Program-made: the position numbers and the translations under genes
In this document: positions 54,694 to 64,000 of the stretch, piece after piece
How positions within the stretch are numbered: the first letter of the stretch is position 1
Layout: every line of letters begins with the position of its first letter
NCBI GenBank assembly: GCA_013176395.1
Contig: JABMLP010000008.1
Location: 1,488,001-1,552,000 of the forward strand
Direction of reading: 5' to 3'
From: Venturia oleaginea
Lineage: Eukaryota; Ascomycota; Dothideomycetes; Venturiales; Venturiaceae
DNA: 64,000 nucleotides
Notes under the pieces: model-generated
Told to the model about the DNA's origin: nothing
The model's input: the letters and a program-made list of their open reading frames with translations, nothing else
The model's database searches: none

Positions 54694-56728
54694 TTGATGG
54701 CTCTTGACCGACCTCGAGTGCGCGCCACGATCTACAACAGTTCTGCAGTACTGGAGACAAATCTATGTTAGGGCACTTTCGACTGCCAGACCAGGCAAGG
54801 ACACAACAAAAATGATGGCGCCATCCCCTCACACGCCTCCCCGCCCTTTCACCCATTATCGATATCCCATAGACCAAATACGCGCCTTCTGGACCTTTTC
54901 TTGTGTCTGGCATCAGTATTTTGAAGCGTTCTAGCGTTGATTATTTTCTTTGTCGACCCATTACTCGATTTATGAACATCAGGTATTCCCCCTTTCCAAT
55001 TGAGAACTGTAGCTTATGGCTGTCTGCTTTGATCGTTTGTATTCTTGGGAAATATCATCATGTCTGCATTTGGAGGTAATGGGTAAGCTGAGAGGACATC
55101 AGCATATTCAATTATTATATTGTCGAAACACATAAAATAAAAGAGCTAGAATAGACCAGAATTGCTTTTTGGGATGGGAATGTATCTTACCTGTACTTTT
55201 GCTGGCTTGTTTTGCATAGAACAATTGTACTTGTCTAACTTTCGATAGACGGTGTGACGCGTTGGACTGATTCCTTCAAGCAGGCGAGCAGCATCACGAT
55301 GTCACGTGCAGTTGAAAAGATCGGGAATGGATTGTGAAGAGATGACGTCAAGCTGAACTCCAGAGCGCAGAGCCTCCCAACCCCGCTTCCAGACGACATC
55401 GAGCACTTCTTGCGAACGAGATGCCAAAACAGAGCCATGAGCCAAATTGGATATCACCATAAGATGTAACGTAACAGCCGCACGAAACCCCGTCGTCGTC
55501 CATGCCACGGATCCGCGCCTTGATCGCTGGCACCGAAAACGCTTGTGAAGCTCGACGTACTCCCGATCGGCAACCACAATTCTTCAGTCGGGAGATACAG
55601 ATGACCTCTTCACGCGAATCCTTCTCTAACCGAAACGGACCCTCGGATATCCCGCTCTTCCCGACTTATATTCAGTCTCCACACTACCGCCCCTTCCGAA
55701 CCAACAGCAGCATTTCCATTATCACCAAAATAAATCCCACGTGGTCCTCGGTTCCCTTCTTGCTATACACCTTCTCAGCTTCTGAACACCATCTCCACTC
55801 TTCTCCTTACAAACCAATCTCGCCATCGAGATCAGAGGACGCCAATTTGAATCCATCTCGATGGAAACCCCACGGACGACGGACGGACCATACGATCATG
55901 GCAGACCACATGGCGTCGTACGATCATTACAATCAAACCGCATCTTATCCTTACAATCCGACCGGGACCTGCGCGGCCCCTTGTTGTTGGAAACAAACCC
56001 TGCTGCCTAAGCTCCCAAGAACCATCAACCCGAAAATCCTGGACAAAGTTAAACACACGACTAGTAGTAGACCTCGGGCGGAGAAATTTGTTCCCATGTT
56101 TGCGGTACCGAAACCGTACGTTCGACTACGAATACCATGATCCAAGGCAGTGTTCAAGAACACCCTCCTCCATACGTCATCATCAGCACCAGCGGTTAGC
56201 ATCATCCCACTACCCATCTGGACCTCGGTGCCCCTCACCAGCTCCTGGAAGAACAATCAAGTTTTTCCACCCCATATTCTATAGTTCTATAGATATGGTA
56301 TTTATAGGTACGTACCGAAACACTGCCTATGACATCTCTGACAGGCAGGTAGTATCGGAACTTCCATCTTCCGATGCGCTGATATTCAAACAAAGAAAGG
56401 TTCGCTCAGCACGGACACCAATCGATATTGCAAAATATGGGGCCGAGAACAGAGAGCTTCTAGAAGCCCTAACCCTTCCTTCTTTCCCTCCTACCTTCCT
56501 TGGATGACAGCTCTTGTCATTACGAACTGCCATCGGTGGATAATTCATGCGCCACAATATAAACATCAGGCTTCGAGAAGTCTCATCCTTGCTAGCACAC
56601 GCTTATCAGTTTATATTACCCCTATCCATGATGGAGGGCGGTCTCAAACTCCCAATGACAGTCGCTTATTTCGGATATACAGGATACATGCGGATATAGT
56701 CATGGATGGAACAAGTTCCTATGCACTA
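54694..56728. other. 2-kb stretch with weak coding candidates
   Basis: A frame at 55502-56140 contains a Tyr/Pro-rich segment, then C-A-A-P-C-C-W-K, with possible starts at 55601 and 55900. It has no named domain. I do not call it a gene. Confidence 0.35.
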
Positions 56729-56895
56729 CCGTACTTTCTCGCCAAAGTTAAACAGTGTCCTGTCCTTGTAATGGACCCTATATCCCCCAAAGTAGTAGTA
56801 GCTAGACTTTCTATAGCTTGGTCATTACTTCTCCCAGCGATGCAAGGAACAGAAACAGCGACAGGGCACTGTTTAACTTTGGCGAGAAAATACGG
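56729..56895. mobile_element. 167-base MITE with 36-base terminal inverted repeats
   Basis: The ends, 56729-56764 and 56860-56895, are reverse complements at 34 of 36 positions and begin CCGTA(C/T)TTTCTCGCC. Both sides are flanked by TA (56727-56728, 56896-56897), the target of Tc1/mariner/pogo elements. There is no coding capacity. The ends differ from those of the Fot1/pogo element at 58256, so a different transposase must have moved it. Confidence 0.75.
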
Positions 56896-58255
56896 TACTG
56901 CATCTTCCAAGCGGTCCCTTCCTTCCTTCCGTCCGTTCCTCCATCCATCGATCTCCCATCTGCGTTCATCCTTCCCACGGCCACACTACTCTTGGATTCC
57001 ACGGAAGAAATATTCCCTCCGCCCGTTCATGCAGGATTGCTTTACAATTTTGTTGTCCACCGGGTAGTTACAATCCCTCAAGTCTGCCACCCATTGCTTT
57101 TCCAGGAGGGAACAAACCCTTCCAAGCACCCCCATTCCTATCGGGATAGAACCTCGCTAGTGCCTTCGCGATCGTATAGACCGTATTCGTACGGTACAGT
57201 AGTAAGCCCCACTATCCAAGGATCCTCAGCGAATCAAGCCCAGATTATCTAGATTTTCTTTACGAGACCTTGGACAAAACCCCCGCTTTTAACTTGTTGA
57301 TAATTTCATTCGCTAGATATCTTTTTTGTTCCGAGTACGAGTCGCTACGGATACACGTTACTAGCCAATCCCTCGAGATATGTAGTAATAAAGTGGTGGA
57401 GACGATCTGTGCATGCATTTGTTCCAACGCTAAGCGCGGGGAGTGTGGTACTTCGGAACTTACCTCGTTCCCTGGACATTAGTAGGATCATGCTAAACGT
57501 TTAAAAAGGATGGGATGAGAGGAGGTGGTGGCGATGGTGGTAGAATATTTTTAGGAGGGAGGGAGGGAGGTATGGAGGTGGGAGTTATCTTACCTATGAA
57601 TAACCTCATTGCCAACACCCAGACTTGGCACAGTCATACCCACTGGAGAGATCGAAAATAGCTGGAGGATGACGTCTCCGTGAGGACGTGAAGATGAAGT
57701 TGATTCTTCCAAAGTTCCAAGATTAACAGGTGGCGTAATATTGCGTTGTGAGGGGAGTGGAGGTGAAATTATCGTTTGGAATGGGCGGCGGGAGGTATCA
57801 GACATGTGGGAATCGGAATAGTACTGAGGAGAGGAGACTAGAATAGAGCAGAGCACACCAAGATAGAAAGAGTTGGTTCAGACTGTATCGATATCTATTA
57901 TCGGATTTACTGATGGAACTATGATGAGTAATGCTGGATGTGGGTATATAGTAAATACTAGACATGGGGAAGCGGACCTGCGATGCCAGGAGCTTTTGTG
58001 TGACATATACCGCAATTTGGGAGCGATGTCGACGATGTTCTGATGGTTCTAAGAAGAGAAATACTGCAGGGCGTTTATTGATGGTGAGCTCCTTTCGAGG
58101 AAGTCATAGTAAATTAACTGTATAAAGTAAAATCTATCGAAAGGAATGTCGATCTCGATTATTTCATATGGGACTGATGTATGTTCAAAAACGAAGCCGG
58201 AATAAGTTATATTGTAATGTGAGGTAAACGAGTAAGACTAATAAGAAAAGTAGTA
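56896..58255. other. Gene-poor stretch between MITE and pogo element
   Basis: A reverse-strand frame (57805-57600, MSDTSRRPFQTIISPP...) ends at a good donor site (AG/GTAAGA) and could be a first exon. I cannot find a convincing second exon. Otherwise nothing. Confidence 0.4.
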
Positions 58256-60083
58256 ACGTGTTCCACCACCGAGCTGGTCAACCCACCGAGCTGGTCAAAA
58301 AGGCTTGGCACGACCAACTCATGTTACGACTCTTCAATTTGATCGCTATTAACAATAGATTCTAAGTCCGTCGTGCTGCTATCTGATTCAGATGATATCT
58401 CGATATCTTTTTTACAAGTTCGCGCATTATGCCCAGTTGCGCCGCAGTTCCTACAGCGCCGTTGAGTTGGTCGGGCTATTTCTTGACCACCACTACCACG
58501 AGCCTTCTTTGATCCCTGAGGCGCGACAGACGCCTCGGCAGCTACCTGCGCTGCTACAGTACCATACTCTATAGTACCACCTTGCTGGATCCACTTCCTT
58601 TTGCGCCATTTTCGCTTTGTCATTACTGCCAATTGCTCTTCAAGCTCGTGGTTGCGCGCAACAAGTAGAGCGTTTTGGTGAAGCATCAATTCAGCGCCCT
58701 TGACAAGCTGGGAAAAGCCTGCCTGCGCAGTAACTGGTGACCGAGTAAAGGACTCGCTTACGAGCTTGTATTGGGATCCAAATTCAAAAGTATTGCTTGG
58801 AGTCTTCGACTGCCACGGCGTCTCCTGCGGTGGGGGTGCTGGTGGGGTACGTAGCCGTACTTCAAGGCGACCCAACACTACCTGCACGTTAATAGGGACT
58901 AGCCCTACTTCCTCAAAGGCCTTTCGACAATTCTATTCCGTGAACACGTCGAAAAACGCGTCTTTAAAGGCATGGAGAAAGCCTTCCTTTTTAATATGGT
59001 AGACGCGTCGGCGTGCCAAGTCCCGGACGCGTTGGGAGTACTTGCGCTTCAATGGCGGGAAGCAGACCACGTCAAGAGGCTGGAATATATGCGACGAGTG
59101 CGGTGGCTGACAGAGGGTTAGGATCTTATTTTCGAGGCAGTAGTCCTTGAAATCCTGGTTGAGATGGCTCTCATGGCCGTCCAAAATGAGTAGCCTATAC
59201 CCCCCCACCTGCCGCGCCTTTGTATATGCGTCAAAATGCTTCAACCACCCAAGACCAAGCGCGTTGTTTGTCCAGCCGTTCTCAGAGACTGAGAGCTTCC
59301 AATTCCGTGGTATATCTGCCTCATACCACGCAGAGATGTGAACGCGTCCTTTATAGATAATAAATGGCGGGGTCGCATACCCAGCTGCGCTGATGCTCTG
59401 AATAACCGTAACCCATTCGCGATCGCCCGGCTGGATGAGTTCAGGCCTTGTACGTCTTTCAGAGGCTGTAACGACCTTCATTGACCCAATAACGCCCATC
59501 TGGAAGCCAATCTCGTCAAAGTTGTGCGTATCCTCGTCGTGGACGCCGTACTTGGCTTTAGATTCTGCAACTAGCTTGAACCACGCGCCAATTACTTCTG
59601 GATCCTCCTGTAGTATCCTCTGCCTATCTTTTGCTCGATTGAAAGCTATTTTGAGCTCATCTGAGCGCGTTACGAATCTCTCAGCCCAGTTTTTGCCTAC
59701 TGGCTCTCCACCGCGTATACCCAGTAGTTTATCCGCCATATCAGCCACCTCACACAGCCAGGGTGCGAATCCTCGCGAATCGAGATCGAGGATATATCGG
59801 ATAATTGTTTGCTCTTCTATCGTAGTGACCTTATGAGAGTTTGGGCGAGTTTTAGATGGAGAGGTGATTCCGCGGAGCCGATCAGAGAGCTTTTGGTGTT
59901 TAACGTTAAAGGCTGTAGCAGCGCGTCGTAGGCTTTGAAATTGGCCAGAGGTATAAGCCTGAAGAGCGAGACCAATTCTGCCTTCTTCTTGAACGGCTAT
60001 CGCGTTGCGTTGTTGAGACATTGCGTGTTGAAGAGGATAAGGGCTGTGCCAAGGAAAGTGGCCGGCTCGGTGGTGGAATACGT
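58256..60083 (-). mobile_element. Fot1/pogo DNA transposon
   Basis: 1828 bases bounded by 22-base inverted repeats, ACGT(G/A)TTCCACCACCGAGC-type at 58256-58277 and 60062-60083 (two mismatches). It is flanked by TA on both sides (58254-58255, 60084-60085). It contains one reverse-strand transposase frame. Size, ends and target fit Fot1-like elements. Confidence 0.9.
58324..60021 (-). pseudogene. Pogo-type transposase with one internal stop
   Basis: The frame from ATG 60021 runs 362 codons to a TAG at 58933-58935, then continues in the same frame to 58324, for 566 codons in all. The N-terminal half has helix-turn-helix DNA-binding domains (A-T-A-F-N-V-K-H-Q-K-L-S-D-R-L, then the CENP-B-type W-L-C-E-V-A-D-M-A). 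The DDE domain shows F-D-E-I-G-F, L-D-G-H-E-S-H and P-L-D-V-V-C-F-P-P-L-K-R, the acidic triad of pogo. The part after the stop holds a coiled coil and a CCHC zinc knuckle, C-R-N-C-G-A-T-G-H-N-A-R-T-C. The truncated product keeps the whole catalytic core, so it may still be partly active. Confidence 0.88.
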
Positions 60084-60696
60084 TATAGATAGGATTATTA
60101 CCATAGCGAAAGAGCTTAATACCAGGAGTAAATGCAGTGCATAATCCACACCACCAATAATAATAATAATAAGAATAATAATAATAATAATAATAATATC
60201 ACAGTCAAAAAGTAAAAGCTACCCAAAGAGGGTTTCTCGAAAATATCCATGCAAAAGAGGAGTAGAGATCATACTAGCGCTCTAAATACCACAATTCCCT
60301 TCTGGAAAGAAATCTACAGAATCAACATCGCTATCGATTTTTTTTTTCTTTCTTCTTTCGCAATCTTAGAACTCCACTGTACCAGGAAATTTCAATCTCA
60401 GCTTGACAATGATGTATGTACATATTGAATGAACCAAGTCTATCCTTCAACGAAATAAATGCTACCTACTTCTATTACAGCAAAGACCATGCATGCAAGG
60501 TGGGTATACCTTCTATTTCGACTCCAAAATCAAAATGCGACAAACCGTCTACCTTCCAATGTGTTCAAAATGCTGTCATCTTAACAGAAATCAACAACAT
60601 CATAATCCCCCGTTCCTGGTCGGCGCTGTAGCCGAACGACAACGGGCTGATCATCAGCCTGAGACCAAAATTAGCCTATCATTTCTGACCGCATCT
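60084..60696. other. Intergenic stretch with an (AAT)n microsatellite
   Basis: About 44 bases of AAT repeat at 60155-60199, interrupted once by AAG. The remainder probably includes the 3' untranslated region of the Hook gene. Confidence 0.7.
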
Positions 60697-63171
60697 TCAT
60701 GTACCGACTCGTTTTGCCGCATTACCACCAACTACACCTCTTTGCCGCCCTATCCAGCTCTTTGGCTGCTCTTGTCGTCGCGAAAGCATGACTGTATTGC
60801 TTTGCAGTCTACACGTTAGGTCATACCATGCAGATGCGATGAGTTTATTCTCGCGCTGTAGATTGGCGAGCTCATCAGCGACGTCTTTGTCGGCGGTGGG
60901 TGGCGGTGGCGGCAGCGCCTTGAGTGACGAAAGCTGAGCCTGGAGTTCAGATATTTGTGCTTTGTGACCGGCGAGTTGCTGGACAAGTTGTTAAGTGATG
61001 CTCACGCATGGAGAGTGTCGTTAAACTTACTGTCTCGCGCTCAGTGACAGCGCTACGTCCGCTCTCAATCTTGTCAGTCAGACTTGTGGCGGCGTCAACA
61101 ACAACCTCATCCGCTTCCTCGCTTGAAGCAGATCGGACAGCCTCAAGCTGATGCAACACTAGCTTATACTCGTTGCTTCTTCTGATCTCCTCGGCTTCCT
61201 TCTGGAGCGCGTCTGTGCTTAGGAGGGCGTGGCGAAGGAGGCTCCTGTGCTCTCGGAGCTGGGTCTGGATCTCTTCGGTATAGGCCTGTCGCTCGTGATT
61301 TTGGGCTAAGGCGGCGTCGGACTCTGCGAGCTTTTCTGCGTTGGCTTTTATGACGAATGTCTCAGTGCTTGAGAACATAGAGTGCAAGTGAGGATATGAC
61401 TTACCTTGGCTTACTGCGTACTCCAGACGGCGCTTGAGGTCTGTGATTTCACTCGTCGAGGCGATGTACTTGCTCTGTGATTCCTCAAGCTCTTTCGTAA
61501 TCGTCTCAAGACGGCGAACCTGGTGCTGGAACGGATGTGAGGAATCTGGATCATCAGCCGAATTACTATCGGACTTGAATCCTAAATTCTCCTGCAACAA
61601 ATCAAGACAACGCTGTTCGAGTCGAGCAACAGAGGCGTTTGCAATGGATAGATTTTGCTGAAGAACAATGGTGTCGACGCCACCACCGGGCACGGTGCTC
61701 TTCCGCTTGACCTGCCGCTTCTCTGTCTCATCGGAAATACCCGATTCGGCAGCGAGTTCAGCATCCAAGCTCTCCAGCCCGTCGCCACCCTCTTCCTGTG
61801 ACGACTGCAGATCTTGATTCCGATCTTCAAGCTCGCGTATCGTCTCCTGAGCTGCAGCCAGCATGTTGTGCGTCTGCTCGTATCTTTGCGTGAGCACATT
61901 AAGCTCGTGTGCTATTCGCTGCTTAGCCGACTTCTGATCGAATATCTCTTGTTCACCATTCGCTATAGTCTGGGCATTCTCGTCATTGGCCTTCTCTAGG
62001 GCTGAACAGCGTTCTCTAATTGCGTCGACGTCTGACAACTGTTCCTGAAGACTTAGCAACTCTCGGCGAAGGCTTGCATTGGCTCTTTCATGTTCCTGGA
62101 GAGCCTGGATTTTCTTTTTCAAATTCTCGTTCGCCTTAGTTTTCTGGCGGAGTTCATCCCGTTCCGACTTGATGAGCTGCAGTTCGTCCCGCAGTTCTTG
62201 TTTACTCTCAGCATCAGACTTGAAACGCTCGATTTGACGTTCCTGGCCTTCTATGGTGGTTGTAGCATTGGCAAGGTCGGCTTCAAGCTCCGCAATATAA
62301 TCTTTGTCGCGGCCAGCTTGGATGTTTAGTTGTTGGAAACTGCTCTCTTCCATCGTGGTCCGCTTCCGTTTATCTCGGGAATAGTTTGACTCCTCTAGCT
62401 CTTCTTGCAGGGTCAAGCATTTCTCTTGCGACTCTTTGAGATCTTCCACAAGTTCTGCCAATCTGTTCTCGAGCTTCCGATTTTGTTGCAGGGCTTGTAT
62501 GAGCTTCTCTTCTCGCTCAAGCTCAGGATCACGTTCGTAAAGACTCTCTCTTCCTGGCGCCTCTGAGTCGGTTGAGTGATCCACGTCCAAGCCGAGTTCA
62601 GTGTCTGCTGCCATATCTGCGAGCCTTATATCGAGCTCTTCCATCTCTTCAATCGCCGATGCAATAGGGAAGGCGTATTTGGTACCCATGGACTGCATGA
62701 CTCTTATCATCCGCTCATTTGATTTGTCCGAGTACATAGCTGCCAGTAAAACCGCCTTGACGAGCTAGACTAGCAATTAGCAGATGCCATATCTCCTCCG
62801 CTTATCCCTACTACCTTTATCGTGTTCTGAGGAGATCCATCTATTGCTATGGCCTTGAGATCCGGATTCAAGCTCTTACTCAGGTGTGGTAGTTTGTCAC
62901 ACTCCTCTCGGATGTATGTAGTGACCAGACGGTCGATGTGCTTGAGATTCTGCCATCTCGGTATCCAATTGTCCTTCTCCTTCTTGTCTGTCTCCGGGAG
63001 CGTGCCGTCAAAGTAGTCCGAGTCAATGTCCCGAAGTATCCTCCACAGTATAGAGCCATCCTCGAGGTCTTTCCATGATCGTACCGGCGTGGGGAGCTCA
63101 AAGGAATTCAACTGTGGCCACATTAGCTCTCCGAAAGCAGTGTCTTGGCTGAAATTCCATCTCTTACCCAC
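60697..63171 (-). CDS. hookA: Hook-family dynein adaptor
   Basis: Four exons on the reverse strand, 63171-62815, 62764-61405, 61344-61031 and 60978-60697, join in phase to 770 residues. The introns are 50, 60 and 52 bases with GT-AG ends. The 60-base intron (61345-61404) is a multiple of three and has no in-frame stop, so it can be missed by gene finders. The N-terminus is the Hook/calponin-homology domain (S-W-K-D-L-E-D-G-S-I-L-W, W-I-P-R-W-Q-N-L-K-H-I-D-R-L). A coiled coil fills most of residues 200-650. The last exon ends with S-A-W-Y-D-L-T-C-R-L-Q-S, conserved in fungal Hook proteins. They link early endosomes to dynein. The gene looks intact. Confidence 0.88.
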
Positions 63172-64000
63172 TGTAGGAGCGCTGAGGCCAGTTCTGGCGA
63201 CGTGGTGTCCATTTTCCCAACGCGTGTGAATCGTGGGGTGGACACGCGCAGAATCCGGCGGAGGAGTTTGGGAAGTAACTATGGCAGCATTCCTCCTAAT
63301 ATTACGCTTCCAAGGAGGCAGAGGCCATCAAATCATGCAACCCTTAAGGACTCGACGTCCAAGCACCCGTTACACATGTGAACCAGGGTTGCGCGTATAG
63401 TATGCTTGTCACGTGTCCAACGGCTCTACAATTCCACAACTCCAAAACAATGTCGATAAATTTCTGGCCATCGACAAAGCTTCCTACCCAGCTTTTGCTC
63501 GTTCATCTTCTCTCCATTCAAAACAGAAGCTTCCCTTGGATCGGACTTATATTATTCCAACAGGTGGATGATTGACACGTAGGGCTACCACCAACCCACA
63601 CCTAACTCTCACATCAAAATCAACCCGCACCATTGCTTAGATCAGTATAGCTGGAGCAGTGTTGAGTGGCAGAGGATTTGAAAGTCTTTTGGTACATAGT
63701 GGACGTTATCTTCTTGTCGAAGAATTTGGGGTTTTATTCAAGGGACCAAAGTTGATGGCGAAGGCCTTCTGTCAGTCTTTTCCGAACTCGCAGATATCAT
63801 TCGAAAATCGACAAGATGATATGGAATCAAACACCGGCACTTGCCGCAGCAAATGGATGAAGCATGAATGTAGGCTGGGATGCGGTCTCCAGGCAAAGCT
63901 TCCATAATCAGTGGACCATGACTGCATTGTCATGACATCTCCTCAATCTCACTTGTACAAAATGCCAAGGATGGTGGCCTGACCGCGTGCTAATATAATC
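63172..64000. other. End of window, no recognised gene
   Basis: A single arm of the hairpin family (AATGTCGATAAATTTCTGGC) lies at 63449-63468. The Hook promoter should be within the first few hundred bases. A frame at 63659-63907 shows no domain. Confidence 0.45.

Overview
The window looks like nuclear DNA from a filamentous ascomycete (Pezizomycotina; Leotiomycetes is my guess). Genes carry short GT-AG introns of about 47-65 bases, with a few of 160-1007, and CTAAC or CTGAT-like branch sites. Recognisable products are fungal: a Sae2/CtIP nuclease cofactor, a Mif2/CENP-C kinetochore protein, tubulin cofactor B, a Hook dynein adaptor, F-box proteins and an MFS transporter. No tRNA, rRNA or CRISPR array was found. 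All splice models were read by eye and checked for phase only.

Layout. 1-10 kb: a small Cys-rich gene, a 5.3-kb Ty3/gypsy chromovirus with identical LTRs but a broken interior, then three tandem units of about 0.7 kb, each with a tiny Cys-rich (zinc-knuckle-like) gene. 10-20 kb: a THEM6-like thioesterase, decayed and intact lineage-specific genes, SAE2, and an F-box protein transcribed divergently from SAE2. 20-28 kb: a decay zone with a NACHT NTPase remnant, a dead 2OG-Fe(II) oxygenase, a 1.6-kb repeat insertion flanked by 14-base direct repeats, an F-box gene broken by a 26-base tandem repeat, and another Cys-rich mini-gene. 28-34 kb: an intact three-exon MFS transporter and a degraded gene of the fungal 'ipa protein' type. 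34-44 kb: two solo LTRs with target duplications, an F-box gene, degraded Cys-rich genes, a PPxY protein and Mif2. 44-53 kb: mostly gene-poor sequence with TBCB, whose 1-kb first intron holds an 11-base minisatellite. 53-64 kb: a Myb protein, a 167-base MITE, a Fot1/pogo transposon and the Hook gene.

The genes do not form one pathway. Housekeeping genes (SAE2, Mif2, TBCB, Hook, Myb) sit among mobile DNA and fast-evolving lineage-specific genes. Two threads stand out. One is a family of 46-69 residue proteins with a W-x-C...C-x2-C-x-H-x-R-C-x2-C core, present five times in the first 27 kb. The other is a dispersed hairpin sequence with arms close to ATCGATAAATTTCTGG, found as four paired copies plus single arms; two of the paired copies lie inside introns of neighbouring genes.
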